Assembly (NCBI GenBank): GCA_902533295.1 | Contig: CACALG010000004.1 | Location: 1 to 45,792 of the forward strand | Length of the DNA stretch: 45,792 nucleotides | Direction: 5' to 3' | From: an uncultured marine group III euryarchaeote | Lineage (GTDB): Archaea; Thermoplasmatota; Poseidoniia; MGIII; CG-Epi1 | Shown here: in pieces, positions 1 through 9,700 of the stretch | How the letters are laid out: every line of letters begins with the position of its first letter | Numbering within the stretch: the first letter of the stretch is position 1 | Translations under genes and position numbers: made by a program | The notes under the pieces: model-generated | Told to the model about the DNA's origin: nothing | What the model saw: the letters and a program-made list of their open reading frames with translations, nothing else | Databases searched by the model: none

Positions 1-790
1 AAATATATGGTAAATTAATAGTCGCTTTTAGTGTGTTACTTAATTCAATCTTAGCTTTTTCGGCTGCGTCTCGTAAACGTTGTTTAGCTGCAGGATCATC
101 GCGCAAATCTATTCCATTGTCTTCCTTGAAAATATCTGCTAGGTAATCTATAATGGCCTCATCCATATCAGTTCCGCCAAGTGTATTATCTCCTGATGTT
201 GAAACTACATCAAATACACCATTATCCATTTCCATGATTGTAACATCAAAAGTTCCACCGCCCAAATCTAAAACTGCGGCAGTATATTCTCCTTCTTTAT
301 CAAGTCCATATGCAAGAGCTGCTGCAGTAGGTTCATTAATGATTCTTTCAACTTTTAATCCTGCAATTTTACCTGCATCAATCGTAGCTTGTCTTTGATT
401 ATCATTAAAATATGCGGGGACTGTAATTACTGCTTTTTCGATATCTACTCCTAAATGTGCCTCTGCATCAGTCTTAATTTTCTGCAATATCATAGCAGAT
501 ATTTCTTCAGGTGAATACTTCTTTTTCTTGATAGTAACTCTGTGTTTGGTACCCATCTTTCTTTTGATGTGCATAATTGTATTTTCAGGATTCAAAACTG
601 CCTGCCTTTTGGCAGGATCTCCAACAATGCGCTCACCATCTTTTGTAAATGCTACTACTGATGGAAACATCTTTCCACCAAATGTTGACCCTTCAGCTGA
701 AGGTATGATTACTGGTCTACCTCCCTCCAAGTGTGCTGCTTCTGAATTGGTTGTACCCAAATCAATTCCAATTATTACTTCTTTTGCCAT
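1..790 (-). CDS. dnaK: Chaperone DnaK (Hsp70), N-terminal part; gene continues beyond left edge
   Basis: Absent from the ORF track because it is partial. Reverse strand from ATG at 790 reads [34 protein letters not shown]...[21 protein letters not shown]...[73 protein letters not shown], the canonical Hsp70 ATPase motifs. Confidence 0.97.
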   Translation of the reverse strand, partial: MAKEVIIGIDLGTTNSEAAHLEGGRPVIIPSAEGSTFGGKMFPSVVAFTKDGERIVGDPAKRQAVLNPENTIMHIKRKMGTKHRVTIKKKKYSPEEISAMILQKIKTDAEAHLGVDIEKAVITVPAYFNDNQRQATIDAGKIAGLKVERIINEPTAAALAYGLDKEGEYTAAVLDLGGGTFDVTIMEMDNGVFDVVSTSGDNTLGGTDMDEAIIDYLADIFKEDNGIDLRDDPAAKQRLRDAAEKAKIELSNTLKATINLPYI

Positions 791-791
791 T

Positions 792-1328
792 TTATTCACC
801 TTTTTCTTCAATATTTTTTGATACTACTACCTTGGCTGGCCTTAGTACTTCTCCCTCAAGTTTATACCCTGATTGAATAACGTCAACTATAGTATTAGGT
901 TCAATTTTATCATCTTCAACTGTAGTTAATGCCTCATGGAATCTAAAATCAAATGATTCACCCTTAGGAACAAATTTTTCCACATTTAATGATTCCATAA
1001 ATGCAGAAACTAACTTTTGTATTCCTGAAATACCCTCTAATGAACTTTCTAGATCAGGATATGCGGATTCTTGTGCTTTATCTATTGTATCAATCACCTC
1101 CAAGAATCTAGAAACAACCTCTCCTTTTACTCTCAAACTTTGCCGGTCCCTATCTCTCTCAATTCTTTTCCTAAAATTATCAAAATCTGCGGCTACACGC
1201 ATTATTTGTTCATTATAATTTTCTATTTCTGATTTGAGGGATTCTATCTGCTCTTCAGGAGTTAAATTTACCTCCTTTACTTCCTCTACGGGCTTATTTT
1301 CCTGAGTAGATTTATCTTTGGATTTCAT
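792..1328 (-). CDS. grpE: Nucleotide exchange factor GrpE
   Basis: Coiled-coil plus [19 protein letters not shown]...[12 protein letters not shown]...[16 protein letters not shown]...[22 protein letters not shown]; directly upstream of dnaK. Confidence 0.96.
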   Translation of the reverse strand: MKSKDKSTQENKPVEEVKEVNLTPEEQIESLKSEIENYNEQIMRVAADFDNFRKRIERDRDRQSLRVKGEVVSRFLEVIDTIDKAQESAYPDLESSLEGISGIQKLVSAFMESLNVEKFVPKGESFDFRFHEALTTVEDDKIEPNTIVDVIQSGYKLEGEVLRPAKVVVSKNIEEKGE

Positions 1329-1329
1329 C

Positions 1330-1354
1330 GGTTATGAACCTGAGGTTGTTAACC
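1330..1354. promoter_or_regulatory. 25-bp palindrome upstream of grpE-dnaK (candidate heat-shock operator)
   Basis: GGTTATGAACCT-G-AGGTTGTTAACC: arms complementary at 10/12 positions; adjacent to grpE ATG (1326-1328) and downstream of TATA-like TTTTATATAG (~1378-1388, minus). Confidence 0.6.
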
Positions 1355-1395
1355 CCTCATTTCAAAGAAAAAAGAGTCTATATAAAATTTCTCAA

Positions 1396-1806
1396 TTAAC
1401 GAAGACCAAATTTTTCTCTAGCTTTAGATACTTTTTTCTTGTATTCTTGGGGAAGTTGGTACCTAGCAATCTGTTCAATTTCAGTCCAATTCTTCTGAAA
1501 CTCTTTTTTGGAATTTGTAGAAATAATTTCTTCGAAGCGAGACATATAATGTCTAGTTAACCACAAATAATATGAGGAAAAACCGAGAGCAATTATTCCA
1601 AATATAAGGACATAAATTGCCCAGTCACCCACAAAGCTAAGTATTCCTTTTGGAGCCCACGTCTCATCTGAATACCACTGCCCCAAAACTCCAATCAAAA
1701 ACATAAAAGTACTGATTATTGTACCTACTGAAGTAACTGCTAACATATGCTCTTGCAACCAGTCGTTCAACTGCCTTCTCCATTCACTTGCCATCATTGT
1801 GCGCAT
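1396..1806 (-). CDS. Hypothetical membrane protein, two predicted TM helices
   Basis: ORF with ATG start and two hydrophobic segments (VGTIISTFMFLIGVLGQW; WAIYVLIFGIIALGFSSYYLW). Confidence 0.7.
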   Translation of the reverse strand: MRTMMASEWRRQLNDWLQEHMLAVTSVGTIISTFMFLIGVLGQWYSDETWAPKGILSFVGDWAIYVLIFGIIALGFSSYYLWLTRHYMSRFEEIISTNSKKEFQKNWTEIEQIARYQLPQEYKKKVSKAREKFGLR

Positions 1807-1871
1807 TAATGGTTAAGTATAAAGATTACGCAAAAAAATAATAATATTTACTAGCCTGTCATTAATTTTGT

Positions 1872-3074
1872 ATGAGTACTGCTAAAAGAATGGATTTGCT
1901 AGGTAGTGAAACTGCATTTGCGGTTTCTGCTGAAGCTGCAAATTTAGCATCCAAAGGAACTAAGATCTATCCTTTCCATTTAGGTGATATTAATCTTCCA
2001 ACACCTAAATCTGTTGTAAAAGCCACTGAAGCTGCAATAAAGGCTGGAAAAACGGGTTATTGCCCTGCACCAGGGATTCCTGAACTAAGAGAAGCATTGG
2101 CAAATGATGTTGGTAATGCTAGAGGTTTAGATTATGGAATCGATAACGTTTCAATACAACCTGGAGGGAAACCAAGTATTGGAAAATACATAGCTGCTAT
2201 GATGGAAAAGGGAGATATCGTACTGTATCCAAACCCAGGATATCCAATTTATGAATCTCAAATTGAATTCTATAAGGGAATTGCTTGTCCTTATGGTTAC
2301 ATCAATACTGCTAATGGGCTAAGGCTAGATTTTGATGCAATAGAAAACGGTATTCAACAAGGGGCAAAACATATTTTTTATAATAATTACAATAATCCAA
2401 CTGGAGCATCCTCGCCAGATGAAGAAATAGAACGCTTAGCTAAATTAGTAATTGATAATGAAATGTTTCTAATCTCAGATGATGCATATTTTGACACACT
2501 GTATGAGGGTACACCAAAATCAATAGCTAGTCTTCCTGGGATGTATGAACGCACATTAACAATGTACACCTTTTCCAAAAAATTTGCAATGACTGGATGG
2601 AGATTAGGTGGGGCTATTGGACCAAAAGCTATCATTGAACAGATTAACCGTTTAAATGTAAACATGGAATCTTGTACGACACATTTCATACAACATGCAG
2701 GAGTTGCTGGATTAAATGCTCCTAAAGAAGAAACTGAAGAGATTTTGGATGAATTGCGAAGCAGAAGAGATATTCTGGTAGAAATTTTGAATACTATCGA
2801 TGGAGTTGAAACTCATGTGCCTGAAGCTGGATTTTATGTTTTCCCAAAAGTAACGGAATTAATGGGAAAAATAGGGTTTGATGATCCTGAGGAATTTAGA
2901 AAGTCTGTTCTTACTGAAACTGGAGTGAGCTTCTGTGGTAGACATCACTTTGGCAGGCCATTAGAAAGTGAAACGGATTTCTACATTCGATTGGCATTTT
3001 CAGGAATAAGTAAAGATGACTTGCAAGAAGGAATGGCAAAATTTAAGAGCTGGATAGAATCAAGGAGAATATAA
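1872..3074 (+). CDS. Pyridoxal-phosphate aminotransferase class I/II (aspartate aminotransferase-like)
   Basis: FYNNYNNPTGASSPDEEIERLAKLV, ISDDAYFDTLYEG, YTFSKKFAMTGWRLGG and RLAFSG motifs of fold-type I aminotransferases. Confidence 0.93.
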   Translation: MSTAKRMDLLGSETAFAVSAEAANLASKGTKIYPFHLGDINLPTPKSVVKATEAAIKAGKTGYCPAPGIPELREALANDVGNARGLDYGIDNVSIQPGGKPSIGKYIAAMMEKGDIVLYPNPGYPIYESQIEFYKGIACPYGYINTANGLRLDFDAIENGIQQGAKHIFYNNYNNPTGASSPDEEIERLAKLVIDNEMFLISDDAYFDTLYEGTPKSIASLPGMYERTLTMYTFSKKFAMTGWRLGGAIGPKAIIEQINRLNVNMESCTTHFIQHAGVAGLNAPKEETEEILDELRSRRDILVEILNTIDGVETHVPEAGFYVFPKVTELMGKIGFDDPEEFRKSVLTETGVSFCGRHHFGRPLESETDFYIRLAFSGISKDDLQEGMAKFKSWIESRRI

Positions 3075-3529
3075 TGGCTAAAGCAATGTTTGGGGCTGGT
3101 TGTTTCTGGGGCGTTGAATATAATTTTTCAAAAGTTGAAGGTGTAAATGAAGTTGTCTCGGGATATAGTGGTGGAAAAACTGATAATCCTACATATGAGC
3201 AAGTCTGTAGTAGCACTACCGAACATGCTGAAGTAGTACTAATTGATTATGATTCTGACGTTGTCTCTTATGATTCCTTATTGAATGTTTTCTGGGAGAA
3301 ACATGATCCTACTACTCTGAATCGACAAGGAGTTGATGTAGGTACGCAATATCGTTCAGCTATATTTTACTTTACAGAAGCTCAAAAAGAAATAGCAAAA
3401 AAATCCTTAGGATATCTACAGAATAAATTAGGTGAAAGAAAAATTGTAACTGAAATTAGCGAAGCTAAAGAATTCTGGAAAGCTGAAGACTATCATCAAA
3501 AATATTTTGAAAAACACGGTAAGCACTAA
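3074..3529 (+). CDS. msrA: Peptide-methionine (S)-S-oxide reductase MsrA
   Basis: GAGCFWGVEYNFSKVEGV...SGYSGG; EVVLIDYD; FWEKHDPTTLNRQGVDVGTQYRSAIF; EDYHQKYFEKHGKH. Start overlaps the aminotransferase stop (TAATG). Confidence 0.97.
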   Translation: MAKAMFGAGCFWGVEYNFSKVEGVNEVVSGYSGGKTDNPTYEQVCSSTTEHAEVVLIDYDSDVVSYDSLLNVFWEKHDPTTLNRQGVDVGTQYRSAIFYFTEAQKEIAKKSLGYLQNKLGERKIVTEISEAKEFWKAEDYHQKYFEKHGKH

Positions 3530-4335
3530 CCTAGTGCTACATCAAGAACCATCATTATAGTAAAACCAATCATAACACCCATTGTGGCTATATCTCCATT
3601 CTTACCTCTGTGAGCTTCTGGTACTAATTCTTCTACTACTACAAAAATCATAGCTCCTGCTGCAAAAGCTAAGGCATATGGAAGAACAGGTGTCATGTAT
3701 ACTACAACAGCAGCTCCAAACACTGCTGAAATTGGTTCCACAAGTGCAGACAATTGTCCCCACCAAAAACTCTCTTTCTTAGACATGCCCTCTCTTCTAA
3801 GTGGAACAGAAACTGCAGCTCCTTCTGGGAAATTCTGAATACCTATTCCTATCGCTAAAGCAACAGCTGCACCAAAACTATCTCCTGTAGCTGCAGCACC
3901 AAAGGCTACGCCGACAGCTAAACCTTCAGGTACATTATGCAAAGTTATAGAAGAAATTAAAAGCATACTTCTATGCCATGTTGTTTTAACACCTTCAGTC
4001 TCTTCAGGTGGAGCCCCCGGATGAAGATGAGGAAGATAAATATCTATTACTCTCATACAAAGCCCCCCTAAAATAAAACCAAATGCGGCTGGAAGAACTT
4101 TAGCAAGCCCTTCACCACTGGTTTGATCTATAGCTGGACCCAACAAACCAAAGCAACTTGCTGCAATCATCACTCCTGCCGCAAAACCTAGCATTCCGTC
4201 AAGAACTTTACGATTAATATCTAAGATGAAAACTAAACCTGCTCCGGCAGCAGTCATACCCCAAGTAAAAAGGCCTGCAGCTAGTGCTTGCTGAATAGGC
4301 CCCCATTCTTCAAATGAGCCAAACACAAAAAGCAA
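3526..4335 (-). CDS. ZIP family metal transporter (ZupT-like)
   Basis: SSITLHNVPEGLAVGVAFG and GIGIQNFPEGAAVSVPLRREG ZIP signature motifs. Confidence 0.93.
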   Translation of the reverse strand: MLFVFGSFEEWGPIQQALAAGLFTWGMTAAGAGLVFILDINRKVLDGMLGFAAGVMIAASCFGLLGPAIDQTSGEGLAKVLPAAFGFILGGLCMRVIDIYLPHLHPGAPPEETEGVKTTWHRSMLLISSITLHNVPEGLAVGVAFGAAATGDSFGAAVALAIGIGIQNFPEGAAVSVPLRREGMSKKESFWWGQLSALVEPISAVFGAAVVVYMTPVLPYALAFAAGAMIFVVVEELVPEAHRGKNGDIATMGVMIGFTIMMVLDVALG

Positions 4336-4346
4336 CTTAAGTGCAC

Positions 4347-5276
4347 TTATTTAGCTGTTTTCAGTCCTTCTGGGGGCTGAGTGTTAACCATTCTAACGCC
4401 AAAATAAATTAGTACAAAACTAACTAATTGTATCAACCCTAATTCTTCATTAATCCACCACCAACTAGATAAAATACCAAAAACAGGAACTACATTAACA
4501 AAACTTGAAGCACGATTTGCGCCAATTACCTCAATACCAATTGCAAAAAAAACATATGAAAGTGCTGTAGAAAGAATACCTAAATATCCAATCAAAAGCC
4601 ATTCATTATCGCTCCAAGAACGATCCCATGGCGTTTCTACTAAAACAAAGGGAATAAAGAAAAACCAACCAATTAGAGAAACCCAGGCAATTAGTGAAAG
4701 TGGACTTAAGTGTCCCGAATCAAGAACATATTGCCTCATTACAATGACATAAATTGCATAAGCAAAAGCCCCAAACATAATCAAACTATTACCAATCAAT
4801 CTTTCTCTAATGGGAATATCAACATTAGGTGAGACAAGAAATATGAGAAGTATTCCACTAAAACTTAGAAGAATTCCTAATGAACTCTTAGAAGTTAATT
4901 TATGTGAGAGCATTAAAACTGATAAAATTGCTACAAAAATGGGATTAAAACCAATGACTAATGAAGCGTCAGAGGCTGCTGTCTTTTGCATTCCATACAT
5001 GTAACCTATTTGGTAAAGGAAGACTGATGTAAACGCCATAATTACCAAAGCTTTCCAATCACCAGTTTTAGGAGTCACATTTCCTTCTTTTAACCACATC
5101 CATGCAAAAACAATTGGAACTGCAAAAGAATATCTCAAAAACATTACTGTAAATGGAAAATCTAACAAATCAGTTGCAAGGAGTCTACCTACTGGCCATG
5201 CTACACCCCAAAGAACTGAAACCGTTAGCATCATCAAATTAGTAACAGCAAGCTTACGGGTACTGAAATCCAGCAT
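4347..5276 (-). CDS. DMT superfamily EamA-type transporter
   Basis: About ten hydrophobic helices; N-terminal WGVAWPVGR and C-terminal half ALSYVFFAIGIEVIGANRASSFVNVVPVFGILSSWWWINEELGL typical of EamA repeats. Confidence 0.9.
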   Translation of the reverse strand: MLDFSTRKLAVTNLMMLTVSVLWGVAWPVGRLLATDLLDFPFTVMFLRYSFAVPIVFAWMWLKEGNVTPKTGDWKALVIMAFTSVFLYQIGYMYGMQKTAASDASLVIGFNPIFVAILSVLMLSHKLTSKSSLGILLSFSGILLIFLVSPNVDIPIRERLIGNSLIMFGAFAYAIYVIVMRQYVLDSGHLSPLSLIAWVSLIGWFFFIPFVLVETPWDRSWSDNEWLLIGYLGILSTALSYVFFAIGIEVIGANRASSFVNVVPVFGILSSWWWINEELGLIQLVSFVLIYFGVRMVNTQPPEGLKTAK

Positions 5277-5278
5277 AA

Positions 5279-6001
5279 TTATTCGTCTTTCTTAGTACCT
5301 AAGAAATATTCATTAATTTGAGGATCTGTTAAGATTTGACTAGCCTTATTTGTATGAACCACTTTACCGTTAGAAAATATATAGCCTCTATCTGAACGAG
5401 ACAATGACAGTCGTGCATTCTGCTCAACTATCAGGACTGTGATTCCTTTAGAGCGTAAAGCATCTATCCTTTCAATTATTTGTTGTTGATAAAGGGGACT
5501 TAGAGCTGCTGTAGGTTCATCTAACAAAAGGAAATCTGGTTTACTTATTAGTGCTCTACTAATGGCCAACATCTGTCTTTGACCTCCTGAAAGCGAAGCT
5601 GCAATATCATTCATGCGTGGTTTAAGATCCTCAAACATTTCTAGGATATCTTCTATTCTTTCATTGAGAACTGGGCCTGGAAGGTTGATTCCGCCCATCT
5701 CTAGGTTTTCTCTAACTGAAAGATTAGGAAAAACATTGTCTACCTGTGGAACATAAGCAATGCCTCTGTTAACCAAGGAATCTGTTCTCCAACCAGAAAC
5801 TTCCTCACCTTTGTGCTTAACACTTCCACTGTAATATGTAGCAATACCAAATATTATCTTTATGAAAGTCGATTTACCACAACCATTAGGTCCTATAACT
5901 GTTACAAATTCACCTTCATCTACATACAAATCAACATCATTCATAATCTGGACTTTACCATAACCACCTACGAGATTTTTAACATCTAAAATACGACTCA
6001 T
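5279..6001 (-). CDS. livF: Branched-chain amino acid/amide ABC transporter ATP-binding protein LivF-like
   Basis: GPNGCGKST Walker A, LSGGQRQMLAISRALISKPDFLLLDEPTAAL; LivF-like length and position after LivG-like gene. Confidence 0.93.
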   Translation of the reverse strand: MSRILDVKNLVGGYGKVQIMNDVDLYVDEGEFVTVIGPNGCGKSTFIKIIFGIATYYSGSVKHKGEEVSGWRTDSLVNRGIAYVPQVDNVFPNLSVRENLEMGGINLPGPVLNERIEDILEMFEDLKPRMNDIAASLSGGQRQMLAISRALISKPDFLLLDEPTAALSPLYQQQIIERIDALRSKGITVLIVEQNARLSLSRSDRGYIFSNGKVVHTNKASQILTDPQINEYFLGTKKDE

Positions 6002-6765
6002 GCTGCACCTCCGAGATAAGCTTCTATCACTTCTTTACTATCTTTTACTTCGTCAGGAGTGCCTTGCATCAAAACCTTACCTTGATCCATTACAATTATT
6101 CTATCGACTCCTCTTCTAAGAATGAAATCCATATTGTGTTCTATAACAAAAATAGAAATGTTTGTTTCAGAAACAATCTCTCTCAGATTATTGAAAATCT
6201 TTTCAGCTAAAGGACCTGCAACACCTGCAACTGGCTCATCTAGAAGTAAAAGCTCAGGTTCACCCATAAGTGCCCGGCCAATATCGACTAATTTACTTTG
6301 ACCACCCGATAATTCACTAGTCAAATTATGTGCCATATGTGTTATCTCTAACTCTTCTAAAGTCTCGTACGCTTTTCTGACTCTTTCCTCTTCCCCATTG
6401 TCAAAGAAATGTGAAATAAATGCATGTAATGGATTTGTACCGTATTGATTTCTAGGTGGAATCAACAAATTTTCAATTGCCGTCATCTCTCTCCAGAGTC
6501 TTGTGTGCTGGAAAGTACGTGTAAGACCTAATTTTTGTATCTCATCTGGTCTCAATAAGGTCGCATCTTCACCAAAAATTTCAACGTCGCCTTCAGTCGC
6601 ATCTAACAGCCCTGAAATACAATTGAAAGTTGTAGTTTTTCCACAGCCATTAGGGCCAATCAGGCCTACAAATTCTCCTTTTCCTACCTCAAAAGAAACA
6701 TTGTCAACTGCACGCAAACCTCCGAAATCTTTCGTCATATTACTAACTTTAAGAATTGTATCCAT
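5998..6765 (-). CDS. livG: Branched-chain amino acid/amide ABC transporter ATP-binding protein LivG-like
   Basis: GPNGCGKTTTFNCISGL, LTRTFQHTRLWREMTAIENLL, LSGGQSKLVDIGRALMGEPELLLLDEPVAGV. Confidence 0.94.
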   Translation of the reverse strand: MDTILKVSNMTKDFGGLRAVDNVSFEVGKGEFVGLIGPNGCGKTTTFNCISGLLDATEGDVEIFGEDATLLRPDEIQKLGLTRTFQHTRLWREMTAIENLLIPPRNQYGTNPLHAFISHFFDNGEEERVRKAYETLEELEITHMAHNLTSELSGGQSKLVDIGRALMGEPELLLLDEPVAGVAGPLAEKIFNNLREIVSETNISIFVIEHNMDFILRRGVDRIIVMDQGKVLMQGTPDEVKDSKEVIEAYLGGAA

Positions 6766-9700
6766 CAGAGAACCCCCAAAATCAATATTTCAATAACAAC
6801 AACAAATACCACTATGAGTGGCCAAACATACCATGGCAAAGCTTTGGAAGACAAAGCCGGGTTTTCTGGTCTTTTAGGAACTTCAGGAAGTAATCCTCTC
6901 TCAGAAACCATAAGACTTGTTAGAATTACAAGACCAATTAACATTAATTTGAAATAAACTAAATTCACCATTATATCACCAGTACCAAAAACTTCTGTTA
7001 TTGATAAATCACTATACATAAATCCAAATACATCTATGATAAGCCATTCGAAAGCACCATCTATATCTGCAACATAACTATGGAAATTACTCTGATTGTC
7101 TCCTCTAGCTGCAGATAATAAATTGAATAGAGGCTCTGTTAAAGCTATCATAAACGCTCCAATTACCATTCCTCTATTGTTTGCCCTTCCACCAACAATA
7201 AATGCAGCCCATATCAAGAATGTAGACTTTACAGGATTAATGAAATCATCTAAGACACTGGCATTCAACCAGGCCCATAAACCTCCTCCAAAGCCTGCAA
7301 TTGCACCTCCAAGAGCTAAACTCATCGCTTTGTTTTGGAAAACATTGTGACCATGATGCATAGTCACCTCTTCATCTTCCCTAATAGCACGCAATAAACG
7401 ACCCCATGGAGAGGATTGCATCATTTCTATCATAGTCCATATCAAAATGAATGAAATTAATGCAATTGCTGCAAGCAATACAGTATACGGTGCAGCCTCA
7501 TCTAATCCCATCCATTTTCCTACATGATCATCCATAGAGGATTCCCACCAATGTTGTAGGGGCTGATTATACATCTGAATACCTATTGCTGTTGTTCCAG
7601 TACCTGCTCTAAGTAGTGGTTCAGCTCTCATTGAAATTCTAACTATTTCGCCAAGAGAAATTGTAACAATTGCAAAGTAATCCATTCGAAGACGGGCTGT
7701 AGGGTAAGCAAGTAACCATCCTGCAAGTCCGGAAACAAAAACTGCTGCTAAAATCGCTGAACCAAAATCATCACTAAATATTCCTAGAATAGGTGCCCAT
7801 CCATGACCTCCTGATCTATCTGAAGGAACTGTGAGCAAGGCTGTAGTAATTGCTCCAAGACCTGCAAAGAATATCACACCAAAATTTGTCATTCCTGTGA
7901 AACCTGTGTGTAAATTCAAAGAAAATGCCAAAATTGAGAAAATACAGACTAAAACAATAATTCTTGAAACTTGCATAGTCTTAGTGAATGCTGTTACACT
8001 TGGAAGCCAATCGACTATATAGATTAAAACAACTAAGAAACAAATAAAAGTAAACCAAGAACCTGATTCACTTGTTCTTCCATATTCTGGCCAAATACGT
8101 GATAATTTTGGAGCACTTACATTAATTTGTGAAACTAATTGTCTATAATACTCCGATACACGTTTTACAGCCTCATTCGAAGAATAAAGAACCAGTAAAA
8201 TACCCCAAAACCAATGGTCAAACATAATCAATAACAACCCAAATACGAGTGCTTGAATATTGATGTGTTGATTAACTATCTTAAACGAATCTTCAACTAT
8301 TTTTTGAACTGGTGTAATCGCCTGAAATAATAATCGTGTCAAATCATTTACTGACAAAATTAGAAAAATATATGCAATCTCAGTGACATAAAGCGTAGAT
8401 TCTGTATCACGTGCAGAACTGGGTTCTATTGTAGATTCATATTTCCACAATAGTAATGCTATTGTAAGGAATAGGAAATTAATCCTATAGGTTAATTGAC
8501 CTAAAACTTTAGCAAAGTTAATTTCTTCAATCTCATTGAATAAAAAGAAAGATGAATATAAAATCATCAAAAGACCAAATAGTTGACCAAACAAGAAAAT
8601 ATAATCTAAAGCTAAGTAAAATGCCCCTACACCTGACACCAAGTAGTCTATTGAATAGAGAAGAATTAGAATTAAGAACCCCGAACCGAAAAGATTCCTT
8701 TTTGTATCAGAGGATGAATCTTTAATTTGGAAATATACATCAATAATATACAGCTTCATATCTGTTTGATAATGAGCTAAAGAAAAATAAATCATCAGAA
8801 TACCTACAATTTGAAGGAGAAGGTAGATGAAATCGATAATGTAATATGTCGGTCCTTGACCTGAAGTGTAAATATCTGAAATACTAACTACTGCTATCTG
8901 TATTATTCCAAGAAAAGCTATTGTGCCTCTTAATGAAGTTCCTTCTACTGCTTCGATTCTTTCTGATAAGTTCCTAAATGTTGGCAAATAAATACTATTT
9001 AGAATATTCGTGAAATACTTTGGTAGATTATTAGGAATCCTCCATTCATTCTTATTCTTTGTTCTTTCAATTTGCCACTCATTAAGAACATGGCCTAAGC
9101 CTTTAGGCATAACCATCAAAACTGCAATCAAAAACATGTAAGGCATAGCCTCACCGAAAGCTGCATACGATGGTCGATCTAAGGCACTACCTGAACCAAT
9201 CAATATTGGTTCTGAAATAGATCGAACTAAGCCAACTATTACTGCCGCGATTAGAGCACCTCTTACTGAACCAAGTGTACCTAGAATGATAACTGAAAAT
9301 GCAGGTAGCAATATACTCAATCCAACTTCTGGATTTACCCGAACATACATCCCAAATAAAACACCACCAAAACCAGACATCCCTGCAGCTAAAAATGCAG
9401 TTATAGAATGAATCCGTTCAACATTAATACCTGAAGATGCCGCCAAATCTGGATTATCTGCAACTGCTCGCATTTGCCTTCCTAGACGAGTCCAATTGAG
9501 CATCAATATCAACAACATTACTGCTGCAAAAACTCCAATAATCAAAGCTGATTTAGTATATTGCAGAAAATAAGCTGATTCACTGGATTCAAAGAATGAC
9601 AACGATTCAGTTATTGTACAAATTCCATCATCCCAGACCCCATTACTATTCAAATCTGTAAAACTTTCAGCTTCATCATACTGCCCATTCCCATTTGCAT

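Noticed and set aside
153-821. Plus-strand ORFs 153..398 and 528..821
   Set aside because: Antisense to dnaK, whose reading frame is unambiguous.
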